A DNA stretch of 64,000 nt from Celeribacter ethanolicus (GCF_001550095.1 NZ_LRUC01000013.1:1-64000); one strand, 5' to 3'; positions 9,428 through 18,422 are shown, numbered from the stretch's first letter. The notes: generated by a model from the letters alone, not told the origin. Made by a program: numbers and translations.

Positions 9428-10432
9428 TCATGTGAATTGCAGGTAGGATGGGAAATCCGAGGGCGGTGGCAGGATCGCGGTGATCTTCAGTTGCGCAATC
9501 GTGCGGTCACGCGCTTTTTTCAGATGCATCGCCAGCATGCTTTGCGCCGCTTTGACGGAGCCGGAGAGAGCCAGTTCGATCACTTGGCCAAGCTCCAGGA
9601 TGGATTGCGTGTCTGGTGGCAGTCCGAGCGAAAAGAACGCGGCCTGGCAGGCCTCCAGCGCCAGTCGGTTGTTCGACGCGTAATTGGCCAGGTCTTCGTT
9701 GGGGGTGCTCAGCACCACCATCTCAAAGAAACGCCGGTCGAGTGAAAACCATTGCGCCGGTGTCGGTGCGGTTTGGTCGCAAAGGGCACGAATTTCCTCC
9801 GCCAGGTCGCGCAATTGCCTGGTCGGAAGTTTCGCCGAAGACAGCGCCGCCACCTCCAGAATGCCACGCAACTCGTATTTGTCCTTGATCTTTTTCGAGG
9901 TCAGCGGTTCGACGATCCAGCGCGAGGTGCGGTTCTTGTGGACAAGGCCGCGCTCCTGGAGACGTCCGAGCACATCGCGGATGATCGTGCGCGAGACACC
10001 GTATTCCTCTGCCATCTGCGCCTCGACGATGCGGTAACAGCCGAACACCGGGCAACGTGTGACGTAATAGGCGACATCGTCATAGACCCGCAGCCAGCTC
10101 GGTTTTCCGGCACTGCCGTCGAGCATTCTGAGGTCAAGTTCGATCTGACGCAGGTCTTCGCGTTTGGGATCATGTGTCGTGCCCGAGACCACGAAGCCCC
10201 GCCCTGAAAACCGCTGAACACCGCCTTCGTCCTCGAGGATTTCCAGGGCGCGTTTGACCGTCGCGCGCGACATGTCAAGCCGTTCGGACAGGGCGCTCTC
10301 TTGCAGGACGAGGCCGGGATACAGGTAGCCCTGGGCGATGTTGCTGCGAAGGAACTCCGCCGCCAGCTCGAAAAGAGGCGCGCGCTTGTCGCTGTCGTCG
10401 CCGCTGCGGTGGGTGGCTTCTGAAACGATCAT
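9428..10432 (-). CDS. GntR-like transcriptional regulator with two predicted winged-helix domains
   Basis: 334-residue regulator. Residues about 17-82 form a typical GntR winged helix (SERLDMSRATVKRALEILED). A second, similar helix-turn-helix lies at about 117-178 (AEEYGVSRTIIRDVLGRLQE). The remaining helical part, about 195-334, resembles an FCD-type effector domain. Ordinary GntR/FadR proteins have one DNA-binding domain and about 220-250 residues, so the duplicated head is unusual. The ATG at 10432 has GAGG 5 bases upstream. The gene is divergent from the ABC importer operon across an AT-rich region with a large inverted repeat, its likely operator. Control of the convergent beta-oxidation operon is less likely. 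Confidence 0.85.
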   Translation of the reverse strand: MIVSEATHRSGDDSDKRAPLFELAAEFLRSNIAQGYLYPGLVLQESALSERLDMSRATVKRALEILEDEGGVQRFSGRGFVVSGTTHDPKREDLRQIELDLRMLDGSAGKPSWLRVYDDVAYYVTRCPVFGCYRIVEAQMAEEYGVSRTIIRDVLGRLQERGLVHKNRTSRWIVEPLTSKKIKDKYELRGILEVAALSSAKLPTRQLRDLAEEIRALCDQTAPTPAQWFSLDRRFFEMVVLSTPNEDLANYASNNRLALEACQAAFFSLGLPPDTQSILELGQVIELALSGSVKAAQSMLAMHLKKARDRTIAQLKITAILPPPSDFPSYLQFT

Positions 10433-10738
10433 CGTGGCCTCATTCGGGATTCTTCATCTGACAATAGGGGGCTGCCGAAACGGTTGGAAGCAATTTGTTT
10501 TTGAATGCAGAAAATCAAAAAATGAGTCAATTAAAGGATTGGCGTTTTAATTCTGCGTAGAAAACAGGCTCGAAACTCCAATTAAAGAGCGGTTTTCAGG
10601 GTTTATGAGCACAGGAGGAAAAGCGCGCTCTAGATAAAAATGATTTTTATAATTCAAAAATCATTTTTATCTTTACTGATCGGCAAGAAATGATGTTTGT
10701 ATCTAAAAAATCGAAAAACTCGACGCGGGGAATACTCA
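10433..10738. other. AT-rich divergent promoter region
   Basis: About 306 bases without a gene between the GntR-like regulator and the ABC ATPase. It is strikingly AT-rich against the GC-rich surroundings. Besides the inverted repeat at 10632-10672 it holds a repeated CAATTAAAG (10528-10536 and 10579-10587), which may be part of promoter or regulator sites. I see no convincing small gene in it. Confidence 0.6.
10632..10672. promoter_or_regulatory. 17-bp perfect inverted repeat, candidate GntR operator
   Basis: Arms AGATAAAAATGATTTTT (10632-10648) and AAAAATCATTTTTATCT (10656-10672) match perfectly around a 7-base spacer. Each arm contains AAAAATSATTTTT, itself nearly palindromic, so four half-sites are stacked. 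The element lies about 67 bases before the ABC ATPase start. It suits a dimeric or tetrameric regulator such as the adjacent protein with two winged helices. Binding is inferred. Confidence 0.65.
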
Positions 10739-11761
10739 GTGCTGACTCTCAATCAGGTAAGTCGCCGATATGGCGGTGCGACGGCCTTGGATGGCGTGGA
10801 CTTCGTCGTTCCGGAAAACACCTACATGGCCCTGTTGGGGGCGTCCGGGGCGGGCAAGACGACGTTGTTGCGTCTCATCGCGGGGTTCGAAGAGCCGGAT
10901 CAGGGCACGATCTCTCTGAACGGCGCGCGCATCGACGGACAGCCTTCGCATCTGCGTGACATCGGTTTCGTGTTTCAGAACTTCGCGCTGTTTCCGCATC
11001 TGACCGTGGCGGAGAACGTCGCCTTTGGGCTGCGTCACCGCGCCCATGCGCCCCTGACCAATGAGGCCGAGATCAAGGACCGCACCGATGCCGCTCTGCA
11101 GTTGGTCAGTCTGACCGGATTTGGGCATCGGGGCGTCAGCGCGATTTCCGGCGGTCAAAGACAGCGCGTCGCGCTGGCCCGCACCTTGGTGTGTGAGCCG
11201 CGGATCGTTCTGCTTGATGAACCGCTCGGCGCGCTCGACGCCAACCTGCGGTCGCGGATGTGCGACGAGCTGAAGGCGATCCGTGAACGGCTTGGCGTCA
11301 GCTTCCTGCATGTCACCGGCTCCGAGACCGAAGCGCTTACCATGGGGGATCAGGTCGCCGTGCTCGCCAACGGGCGGATCATGCAATCGGATGCGCCGGA
11401 CACCTTGTTCAGCCATCCCGGCAATGCCGAGGCCGCGCGCCACCTCAATGCCTGGAATATTTTCGACGCCGGTCTTTGTCGTGGTGACTTGGGGCAGGGT
11501 CCGATTGCCGTGCGTTTCGACCAAATCGACGTGAGCGCCAAAGGCACCGCCCCGTCCGCGCGCCCGTCGTTGCAGGCCACCTATCTCACCGGCGAATTCA
11601 ACGGGCCGACCGCCTTGTCGTTCTTCCGCGCCGCAGACGGCACCCTGTTGCAGGTCGTCGATCACCTCAGCCAGCCGCGCCTTCCCGATCTGGTCGAAGG
11701 CCAAGGCTATGACCTTCATTTCGCAGCCGATGCCCTGCGCCAATTCCACGGAGCCGCCTGA
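10739..11761 (+). CDS. ABC importer ATPase, spermidine/putrescine (PotA) family
   Basis: ATP-hydrolysing subunit of a small-molecule importer, 340 residues from the GTG at 10739, which has a CGGGGA ribosome-binding site; a TTG at 10697 would extend it. The Walker A GASGAGKTT is near residue 37, the signature ISGGQRQRV near 137 and the Walker [12 protein letters not shown] near 158. A C-terminal TOBE-like domain follows. The H-loop segment reads LHVTGSETEAL where most family members have VTHDQxEA, so the switch histidine appears replaced by glycine. The gene overlaps the next permease by one base. A second ATPase of the same family lies at 16400-17467, so this may be one half of an ATPase heterodimer. 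Confidence 0.9.
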   Translation: MLTLNQVSRRYGGATALDGVDFVVPENTYMALLGASGAGKTTLLRLIAGFEEPDQGTISLNGARIDGQPSHLRDIGFVFQNFALFPHLTVAENVAFGLRHRAHAPLTNEAEIKDRTDAALQLVSLTGFGHRGVSAISGGQRQRVALARTLVCEPRIVLLDEPLGALDANLRSRMCDELKAIRERLGVSFLHVTGSETEALTMGDQVAVLANGRIMQSDAPDTLFSHPGNAEAARHLNAWNIFDAGLCRGDLGQGPIAVRFDQIDVSAKGTAPSARPSLQATYLTGEFNGPTALSFFRAADGTLLQVVDHLSQPRLPDLVEGQGYDLHFAADALRQFHGAA

Positions 11762-12669
11762 TGACCGCCCTCACGACGGACACCCCGTCCAACACCCATT
11801 CCCCCGCTGAACTTCGCGAGAAAAAGGACCGTCGTCGCGCCATCGCGCTTTTGACGCCGGGGCTTTTGTGGATGACCCTCTTCATGGTCCTGCCGATGGC
11901 CATGGTGATCTATGTTTCCTTCTGGACCCAGACCACCTTCTCCGTAAACTCGACCCTGACCACGGCAAGCTGGGAACGCTTCCTGAGTTCCGCGACCTAT
12001 CTGGGCGCGATCTGGACCACCTTGCGGATCTGGGTCATCGTGCTGATCGCGACCATCGTGGTGGGCTATCCGGTGGCTTTGTTCATCGGGCTTTTCGTGC
12101 GCAACAAGACGCTTCAGACCGCGCTCCTGGTGGCCTGTGTGATCCCGTTCTGGACCTCGTTCCTGATTCGCGTCATCGCTTGGCGTCCGATGCTCGGCAC
12201 CGAAGGCGCGATCAACGTGATCCTGATGAAACTCGGGATCATCCATGAGCCGCTGACCTTTTTGCTGTTCTCCGAATTCTCCGTCCTCGTCGGCATGACC
12301 CAGATTTACTGCGTGTTCATGGTCGGGCCGATCACCTTCATGCTGGGCCGGATCGACATCTCCGTGATCGAAGCCGCGCGTGATCTCGGCGCCTCTTTCG
12401 GGACGATTTTCCGCCGCATTATCCTGCCGCTGTCGCTGCCGGGGGTCATGGTCGGGTCGATCTTTGTCTCCGTCATGGTGCTGGGCGAGTTTGCCACCGC
12501 CGCCTCGCTGTCGGGCCGCAAGACCAACCTCTTGGGCAACATCATCGTGAGCCAGGTGGGCTCTCTCAAATGGGCCTTCGCCGCCGTCGCCGGTGTGGTT
12601 CTCACCATCATCATCACCGCCGTGATCGCGCTCGCGCTGCGTCTCGTCGATCTGCGAAAGGAAATGTGA
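11761..12669 (+). CDS. ABC importer permease, PotB family
   Basis: Inner-membrane permease of 302 residues with about six predicted helices. A hydrophilic N-terminal tail of about 35 residues precedes the first helix (LLTPGLLWMTLFMVLPMAMV). The cytoplasmic EAA loop that docks on the ATPase is EAARDLGASFGTIFRRIILP at about residues 203-222. It is translationally coupled to the ATPase upstream and is separated from the second permease by 3 bases. Family membership points to polyamines, opines, amino-acid-like or other small charged substrates; the actual substrate is unknown. Confidence 0.92.
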   Translation: MTALTTDTPSNTHSPAELREKKDRRRAIALLTPGLLWMTLFMVLPMAMVIYVSFWTQTTFSVNSTLTTASWERFLSSATYLGAIWTTLRIWVIVLIATIVVGYPVALFIGLFVRNKTLQTALLVACVIPFWTSFLIRVIAWRPMLGTEGAINVILMKLGIIHEPLTFLLFSEFSVLVGMTQIYCVFMVGPITFMLGRIDISVIEAARDLGASFGTIFRRIILPLSLPGVMVGSIFVSVMVLGEFATAASLSGRKTNLLGNIIVSQVGSLKWAFAAVAGVVLTIIITAVIALALRLVDLRKEM

Positions 12670-12672
12670 GCC

Positions 12673-13515
12673 ATGGAATCCCGTATCCTGCGCCCGACGC
12701 TCGCCCTTTATACCGTCCTCTTTCTGCTGTTTCTTTATGGGCCGATGATTGTTCTCACGATCCTGTCGTTCCAAAGCGCCGATGGCGGTCCGCAATTCCC
12801 GATCCGCGAGTGGTCCGTCTACTGGTACGAGCACCTTTTGGGCTTTGCCGAAACCTCTCGCGTCTCGCAGCTTCCGGTGGGCGATAGCCTGCTGCGCTCG
12901 ATCGTGCTGGCTTTCATGACCACCGTGGTCTCGACCGTTCTGGGCGTCATGAGCGCCGAAGCCTTCCGCACCCGGTTCAAGGGCTCGGGTCCGGCGTTTT
13001 ACCTGATCATCCTCGGCATGATGGTGCCCGGCGTGCTGGTGGGGCTTGGCATGGCGCTTTTGTCCAACACTCTGGGCATCGCCCGGGCGTGGTGGGGCAC
13101 CTCTTTCGTGCTGCATGTGGTCTACACCTATCCCTTCGCCTTCCTCGTGATGCTGGCCATCTTCAACCGGTTCGACCGCACCGTCGAAGAAGCCTCGCTC
13201 TCCTTGGGTGTAAGCCCGGCGCAGACCTTCCGCCGCGTGACCTTCCCGATCATCTTCCCCGGTGTTCTCTCCGCCATGCTGTTCTCCTTTACGCTCAGCT
13301 ATGACGAATTTGCCCGCACACTCTTTACGGCCGGTCGCGATCTGACGCTGCCGCTGGCGATCTACGGGACGTTCTCGGTGGAGATCTATCCCAACATCTT
13401 CGCCTTCGGGGTGCTGACCACGCTGTTCAGCTTCACGCTTCTGGTGATCTACGGCCTCTTGATGAAACGCTTCACCTCAAAGGCCTCCCGTTATTCCGGT
13501 CAGGAGGATGCATGA
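12673..13515 (+). CDS. ABC importer permease, PotC family
   Basis: Second inner-membrane permease, 280 residues and about six helices, pairing with the preceding PotB-like protein. The EAA loop is EEASLSLGVSPAQTFRRVTF at about residues 172-191. The start lies 3 bases after the previous stop and the stop overlaps the start of the first dehydrogenase gene. The pairing PotB plus PotC with a Tat-exported binding protein downstream makes a complete importer. Confidence 0.92.
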   Translation: MESRILRPTLALYTVLFLLFLYGPMIVLTILSFQSADGGPQFPIREWSVYWYEHLLGFAETSRVSQLPVGDSLLRSIVLAFMTTVVSTVLGVMSAEAFRTRFKGSGPAFYLIILGMMVPGVLVGLGMALLSNTLGIARAWWGTSFVLHVVYTYPFAFLVMLAIFNRFDRTVEEASLSLGVSPAQTFRRVTFPIIFPGVLSAMLFSFTLSYDEFARTLFTAGRDLTLPLAIYGTFSVEIYPNIFAFGVLTTLFSFTLLVIYGLLMKRFTSKASRYSGQEDA

Positions 13516-14243
13516 TGATTGCTCTCGTCACGGGCGCAGGCTCCGGCATCGGTGCGGCCATCGCACTCCGCCTTGCCGCCGATGGTCACAGGGTTGCCGT
13601 CAACGATCTCTCGCTTGAGGCCGCCAAGGCGACCGTCGAGAAAATCCACGCAGCCGGCGGTGTCGCAGGCGCCTATGCCGCCGATGTCAGCGATGAGGTC
13701 GCCGTCACCGAGATGGTCGATCTGATCACCGAAGATTTCGGCGCGCCGGAGATTTTGGTCAACAACGCGGGCTTTGGCCATCAGGCGCGGTTCACCGAGA
13801 TCGAGCCCGCCATGTTCGACAAAATCTTCGCCGTGCATGTGCGGGGCAACTACCTCTGTACCCGTGCTTGCCTGCCCGCGATGCTCGAAAAAGGGCAGGG
13901 GCATATCGTCAATATCGCCTCGCAGCTCGGCCAAATCGGTGGGGTGGAACTGGTCCATTACGCCGGTGCCAAGGCCGCCGTGATCGGCATGACGAAATCG
14001 CTGGCCCGCGAGGTCTCCGCCCAAGGCATCCGGGTCAATGCCGTGGCACCCGGGCCGATCAACACGCCGCTCGTCGAGGCGCTTTCCGAGGAGTGGAAGA
14101 CCGCAAAACGCGCGGAACTTCCGCTCGGGCGCTTTGGCTCTCCGGCGGAGATTGGCGGTGTCGTCTCCTTCCTCGTCTCTGACGATGCCGCTCTGTTCGT
14201 CGGGCAAACGCTCGGGCCGAACTCCGGCGACGTCATGTTGTGA
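13512..14243 (+). CDS. Short-chain dehydrogenase/reductase (SDR), first of two
   Basis: Classical SDR oxidoreductase of 243 residues using NAD(P). It shows the cofactor motif TGAGSGIG at about residues 7-14, NNAG near 85, the catalytic serine in NIASQLG and the YxxxK pair in YAGAK near 155. An AGGAGG lies at 13502-13507. Two adjacent ATGs (13512, 13515) are both possible; the first overlaps the permease stop by 4 bases. FabG-like proteins in importer operons usually oxidise a hydroxyl on the imported compound. The substrate is not evident. Confidence 0.92.
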   Translation: MMIALVTGAGSGIGAAIALRLAADGHRVAVNDLSLEAAKATVEKIHAAGGVAGAYAADVSDEVAVTEMVDLITEDFGAPEILVNNAGFGHQARFTEIEPAMFDKIFAVHVRGNYLCTRACLPAMLEKGQGHIVNIASQLGQIGGVELVHYAGAKAAVIGMTKSLAREVSAQGIRVNAVAPGPINTPLVEALSEEWKTAKRAELPLGRFGSPAEIGGVVSFLVSDDAALFVGQTLGPNSGDVML

Positions 14244-14267
14244 TCCCAGAAAATGGAAAGCTCTCAA

Positions 14268-15020
14268 ATGGATAAGCGTATTGTTCTCGTCACCGGTGCG
14301 GGCATTGGCATCGGTCGCGCAGCCGCTCTCGCGTTCGCGGCCAAGGGCGATCATGTGATTGTCACCGATGTGCTCGAAGACAAAGGCCAAGCGGTCGTCA
14401 GCGAGATCGAAGCCGCGGGCGGCAGTGCCGAGTTTCACGCGCTGAACGTGCGCTCGACCGAGGCGGCGGATGCGCTGGTCGGCGATCTTAACGCGCGCTT
14501 CGGCGGCATCGACGTGATTGTCGCCAACGCCGGGATCGCGCTGCGTGTGCCGATGGCGGAGATGACCGACGAGACCTGGCATGAAACGCTCGACGTCGAT
14601 CTCTACGGCATGATGCGGGTGATCCGCCCGGCGCTTCCGGCGATGAAAGAGGGCGCTTCGATCATCTGCCTCTCCTCGATCATGGGCACCAACTACGGTT
14701 GGGACGAGCATGTGCATTACTCCACCGCCAAATCCGGTGTGATCGGTCTCATACGCGGCCTCGCCGTCGAATTCGCCGCCAAAGGCATTCGCGTCAACGG
14801 TGTCGCCCCTGGCTATATCCGCACCGCGCAATTGCTCAATCCCGGCCACAGCCTTGGCCCGGACGCGGCAGAGATCGCCTCGCCCTACATTCCGATGAAG
14901 CGTCTGGGCGAGCCTGCCGAGATCGCCAATGTCATCACCTTTCTTGCCTCCTCCGATGCCTCCTACCTCACCGGTCAGGTCATCACCGTGGACGGCGGGC
15001 TGACCCCCGGCCGCTACTGA
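14268..15020 (+). CDS. Short-chain dehydrogenase/reductase (SDR), second of two
   Basis: Classical SDR of 250 residues. The cofactor motif is TGAGIGIG near residue 9 and the catalytic pair is in YSTAKSG near 155. In place of the usual NNAG it has VANAGIA. The C-terminus contains the family GQVITVDGG. The ATG at 14268 is preferred because GGAAAG lies 7 bases before it; another ATG at 14253 is possible. It is clearly a paralogue type distinct from the first SDR, so the two may act on successive steps or on different stereoisomers (inference). Confidence 0.92.
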   Translation: MDKRIVLVTGAGIGIGRAAALAFAAKGDHVIVTDVLEDKGQAVVSEIEAAGGSAEFHALNVRSTEAADALVGDLNARFGGIDVIVANAGIALRVPMAEMTDETWHETLDVDLYGMMRVIRPALPAMKEGASIICLSSIMGTNYGWDEHVHYSTAKSGVIGLIRGLAVEFAAKGIRVNGVAPGYIRTAQLLNPGHSLGPDAAEIASPYIPMKRLGEPAEIANVITFLASSDASYLTGQVITVDGGLTPGRY

Positions 15021-15021
15021 G

Positions 15022-15049
15022 GTCGCCAACGAGGGGCGACGAACGCCCC
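15022..15049 (+). other. Two mutually exclusive stem-loops before the binding-protein gene
   Basis: GTCGCC (15022-15027) can pair with GGCGAC (15035-15040), or GGGGCG (15033-15038) can pair with CGCCCC (15044-15049). The two structures overlap. They sit in the 78-base leader between the second SDR and the binding-protein gene and could help set the higher expression that binding proteins need. No ligand-binding structure is recognised. Confidence 0.3.
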
Positions 15050-15098
15050 CGCACCAACACTCAATGTCACCACGTCATCATCAACAGGGAAAGACACC

Positions 15099-16319
15099 AT
15101 GACTTTGACACCCAATCGCCGTAGCTTTTTGAAATACGGGGCCGCCGCGGGCGCTGCTGCCCTCGGCTCGGGTCTGCACCCGTGGTCGCGTATGGCCTAT
15201 GCCGCCAATCTCTCGGAGCAGGAATTGCGCACCACCGGTCTCTCGACCACCGTGCAAGACCGTATTCTCGAGATGTTCAAGGCTGCGTCCGGCGTCGGCA
15301 CCACCTCCGGCACGCCGTCCACCTACCCGGATGCGCAGACCAAAATCCTCTCCGGCTCGTCTGATTACGACTGCTGGGAAATCATCGGCGAACGTCTTCC
15401 GGCGCTGATCGCGACTGACAACGTCGAACCCATCCCCGCGGCTGATCTGCCGAACTGGGCCTCGATCCGCGACACCTTCACCACCACCAATCCGAAATGG
15501 GATGCGCGCGCGCAAATCTCCGGTCAGATCTGGGCGGATGACGCCAAAACCCAGCTCTACATGGTGCCGGCGGTCTACAACTTTGACTCCATCGGCTATA
15601 ATCCTGAGGTCCTCACCGACGAGGAAGCCAACACCTGGACTGCGCTGTTCGACGAGAAGTGGAAGGGCAAATCCGGTCTGAACGTCGACCCGCTCATCGC
15701 CATCGGTCAGGCCATCCTCGCCATGAACTCGCTCGGTCTGCTGGAAGCCAAGAACCCCGGCAACCCGACGATGGACGAGATCGACGAAGCCGCGAAGTTC
15801 CTGATCTCCAAAAAGAAAGACGGTCAGTTCCGTGCGCTTTGGGGCGACTTCGGCGAGCTCGTCAACCTGATGGCCTCCGGCGAAATGGTCGTCTGCGACG
15901 CATGGCAGCCCGCCGTCATGGCCGTCAAAGCCCAAGGTAAGCCCGCCAAATACGCGACGCCGAAAGAAGGCACGCGCGGCTGGGCGATCGGGCCGTCGAT
16001 GCTCAAAGGCACGCCGAACCGCGAAGCCGTCATCGCCTATGCCAACTTCTGGCTGTCGGGCGAGCCGGGCATCGCGGTCACCGAACAGGGTTACTACTCG
16101 CCCTCGACCAACATCAAAGAGGCGATGGACCCCGACGCCTATGCCTTCTGGTACGAAGGTGCGCCGTGGAAAGGCGAAGCCGAGCGTGGCATCAACCCGG
16201 GCGATCTTCGCGATGGCGGCTCGCTCGAAGAGCGCGCGTCCAACGTCGCTTACTGGCACCAGTGGCCGGATGAATACGACCATCTGATCATGCGTTGGGA
16301 CGAATTCCTGAACGCCTGA
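15099..16319 (+). CDS. Tat-exported periplasmic binding protein, PotD family
   Basis: Solute-binding protein of 406 residues for the importer encoded upstream. The N-terminus RRSFLKYGAAAGAAALGSG is a twin-arginine signal peptide, with likely cleavage after AYA near residue 35. The mature part is type-II binding-protein-like with aromatic-rich motifs such as AVYNFDSIGYN and EQGYYSPS that line ligand sites in PotD-like proteins. The C-terminal segment with WHQWPDEYDHLIMRWDEF recurs in a paralogue at 19822-21015, which lacks the signal. Tat export implies folding in the cytoplasm before export. Confidence 0.9.
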   Translation: MTLTPNRRSFLKYGAAAGAAALGSGLHPWSRMAYAANLSEQELRTTGLSTTVQDRILEMFKAASGVGTTSGTPSTYPDAQTKILSGSSDYDCWEIIGERLPALIATDNVEPIPAADLPNWASIRDTFTTTNPKWDARAQISGQIWADDAKTQLYMVPAVYNFDSIGYNPEVLTDEEANTWTALFDEKWKGKSGLNVDPLIAIGQAILAMNSLGLLEAKNPGNPTMDEIDEAAKFLISKKKDGQFRALWGDFGELVNLMASGEMVVCDAWQPAVMAVKAQGKPAKYATPKEGTRGWAIGPSMLKGTPNREAVIAYANFWLSGEPGIAVTEQGYYSPSTNIKEAMDPDAYAFWYEGAPWKGEAERGINPGDLRDGGSLEERASNVAYWHQWPDEYDHLIMRWDEFLNA

Positions 16320-16327
16320 TCCGAGTT

Positions 16328-16364
16328 GGCGGGCGGTCCATTCACCTCTTCCGGGCTGCCCGCC
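16328..16364 (+). other. Stem-loop between binding protein and second ATPase
   Basis: GGCGGGC (16328-16334) pairs with GCCCGCC (16358-16364) around a 23-base loop in the 80-base gap. No U tract follows. Such elements after binding-protein genes commonly stabilise the upstream message. Confidence 0.4.
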
Positions 16365-16399
16365 CATTTCCTGAACATATAACACGAAAGCTGATCGCC

Positions 16400-17467
16400 A
16401 TGCTCTACGATCTCGAGCTGATTTCCGTCGGCAAAACCTATTCCGATGGCACCGTTGCTGTTTCCGACTTCGATCTGAAGGTGGAAAAGGGCGAATTCGT
16501 GGCCTTTCTCGGCCCGTCGGGCTGCGGCAAATCCACCACGCTGCGGATGATCGCCGGGTTCGAGGACATCACCAATGGCGAGGTCATGATGATGGGGCGC
16601 AACGTGACCCATGTGCCGCCGGAAAAGCGTCCGACCTCGATGATCTTTCAGAACTACGCGCTCTTCCCGCATATGACGGTGCGCGAGAATGTGGCCTTTG
16701 GCCTCGACGTCAAAGGCACGCCCAAGGCCGAGCGCAACCGCAAGGTGGACCGCATCCTCGACATGTTCGATCTGGAGCAATTTGCGGATCGCAAGGCCGA
16801 CAAACTGTCGGGCGGTCAGCGTCAGCGGATCGCTCTGGCGCGGGGGCTCGTGGTTGAACCCGAGATCCTGTTGCTCGACGAGCCTCTGGGCGCGCTCGAC
16901 GCCAACCTGCGCCGGATCATCCAGAACGAATTGAAACTTCTGCAACGCGAGCTGGGCATCACCTTCATCTTCGTGACCCACGCGCAATCCGAGGCTTTGG
17001 GCCTGTCGGACCGTGTCGTCGTCATGTCGAACGGTGTGGTCGAACAAATCTCCGCCCCGCGCGAGCTGTATCGCCGCCCCCAAACGCCCTTTGTCGCGGA
17101 TTTTATCGGCTCGAACACGGTGTTCGAAGGCACGGCAAAAGGTGCGGCAGGCACCGGTTTCGGTATGATCGAGACCCCCTACGGCATGATGAAAGGCGTG
17201 GGCCAGGGCGATGAGACCCTCGCGGTCGTTCCCGCCGAAGCCTTCCGCATCGCGCCGCTGCACACGCCGGACGAGATTCGCATCGACGGCGTTCTGGCCG
17301 AACGGCATCTCGTCGGTGCGGTCGGCCATCTTAAGGTTCGCCTGCCAGGCGAGCGCGACGTCGCCGTCGAAGTCAGCGCCGATCGCCCCGAAGTGCGCGC
17401 CCTGACGCTTGGGGCACCGGTCACCCTCGGGATCGACCCGGCCTCCATCACCCTCATTCACGCTTAA
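16400..17467 (+). CDS. ABC importer ATPase, PotA family, second copy
   Basis: ATPase of 355 residues with a complete set of motifs: Walker [10 protein letters not shown] near residue 38, signature LSGGQRQRI near 135, Walker [13 protein letters not shown] near 157 and the switch histidine in FVTHAQSEA near 193. A TOBE-type regulatory domain fills the last 110 residues. The start is the ATG at 16400. Unlike the first ATPase of this operon its H-loop is intact, so it may be the catalytically leading partner of a heterodimer, or it may serve another permease pair outside the window. Confidence 0.92.
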   Translation: MLYDLELISVGKTYSDGTVAVSDFDLKVEKGEFVAFLGPSGCGKSTTLRMIAGFEDITNGEVMMMGRNVTHVPPEKRPTSMIFQNYALFPHMTVRENVAFGLDVKGTPKAERNRKVDRILDMFDLEQFADRKADKLSGGQRQRIALARGLVVEPEILLLDEPLGALDANLRRIIQNELKLLQRELGITFIFVTHAQSEALGLSDRVVVMSNGVVEQISAPRELYRRPQTPFVADFIGSNTVFEGTAKGAAGTGFGMIETPYGMMKGVGQGDETLAVVPAEAFRIAPLHTPDEIRIDGVLAERHLVGAVGHLKVRLPGERDVAVEVSADRPEVRALTLGAPVTLGIDPASITLIHA

Positions 17468-17490
17468 TCATCCAACAGGAGACTTATCCA

Positions 17491-18369
17491 ATGGCAAAAG
17501 AAATTCTCGTCGGTTTCGGGATTGATGTGGACGCCGTGGCCGGCTGGCTCGGTTCCTACGGCGGCGAAGACAGCCCGGACGACATTTCCCGCGGCATGTT
17601 CGCGGGCGAGGTCGGCTCGATCCGTCTGCTCGACCTGTTCGACAAGCTCGGCATCAAGACGACGTGGTTCATCCCCGGCCATTCCGTCGAAACCTTCCCG
17701 GAGCAGATGAAAGAGGTCGCCAAACGCGGCCACGAGATCGGCATTCACGGCTACAGCCACGAAAACCCGATCGCCATGACCCCGGAGCAGGAAGAGGCGG
17801 TTCTCGACAAATGCATCGGCCTGATCACCGAGCTGTCCGGCAAACGTCCGACCGGCTATGTCGCGCCGTGGTGGGAATTCTCTCCGGTGTCCAACGAGTT
17901 GCTTTTGAAAAAAGGCATCAAATACGACCACTCGCTGATGCATAAGGATTTCGAACCCTACCGCGTGCGCGTGGGCGATACCTGGACCAAGATCGACTAC
18001 GCGGGCAAGCCGGAAGACTGGATGAAGCCCTTGGAGCGTGGCGAGGAAACCGATCTGATCGAGATCCCGGCGAACTGGTATCTCGACGACCTGCCGCCGA
18101 TGATGTTCATCAAGAAATCGCCGAACTCGCATGGTTTCGTGAACCCGCGCGACATCGAGCAGATGTGGCAGGACCAGTTCGACTGGGTCTACGAGAACAT
18201 GGATTACGCGGTCTTCCCGATCACCATCCACCCCGACGTTTCCGGTCGGCCGCAAGTGCTTTTGATGCTCGAACGCCTGTTCAAGCACATGGCCTCGCAT
18301 GAGGGTGTGAAATTCGTCACCATGAACGAGATGGCGGACGATTACGACGCGAAATTCCCGCGCGGCTGA
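17491..18369 (+). CDS. Cytosolic polysaccharide-deacetylase-family hydrolase (HP0310/PgdA, PuuE and cyclic-imidase-like)
   Basis: 292-residue NodB-fold hydrolase without signal peptide or membrane segment. [16 protein letters not shown] at the N-terminus and the metal-site [12 protein letters not shown] near residue 88 make it strikingly like Helicobacter pylori HP0310 (PgdA, about 293 residues) as I remember that sequence. The same branch contains the ureidoglycolate-forming allantoinase PuuE and cytosolic cyclic imidases. A cytoplasmic place and operon linkage to an importer argue for hydrolysis of an imported small amide or imide rather than peptidoglycan deacetylation. AGGAG lies 9 bases before the start. 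It is the last gene before a strong terminator. Confidence 0.85.
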   Translation: MAKEILVGFGIDVDAVAGWLGSYGGEDSPDDISRGMFAGEVGSIRLLDLFDKLGIKTTWFIPGHSVETFPEQMKEVAKRGHEIGIHGYSHENPIAMTPEQEEAVLDKCIGLITELSGKRPTGYVAPWWEFSPVSNELLLKKGIKYDHSLMHKDFEPYRVRVGDTWTKIDYAGKPEDWMKPLERGEETDLIEIPANWYLDDLPPMMFIKKSPNSHGFVNPRDIEQMWQDQFDWVYENMDYAVFPITIHPDVSGRPQVLLMLERLFKHMASHEGVKFVTMNEMADDYDAKFPRG

Positions 18370-18387
18370 CTCCTCGTGGGTTCACTG

Positions 18388-18422
18388 GGCGGACGGCCTT
18401 CCCCTGTGCCGTCCGTCTTTTT
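18388..18422 (+). terminator. Rho-independent terminator after the deacetylase gene
   Basis: 10-bp stem (18388-18397 with 18408-18417, one G-U pair, core GGACGGC / GCCGTCC), a 10-base loop, then TTTTT. It closes the ABC-SDR-deacetylase operon and separates it from the CxxC-CobW genes. Confidence 0.8.

Noticed and set aside
17491-18369. Peptidoglycan N-acetylglucosamine deacetylase in the periplasm
   Set aside because: No signal peptide or membrane anchor and operon linkage to an importer; a cytosolic small-molecule hydrolase is more likely, though the family name is kept.
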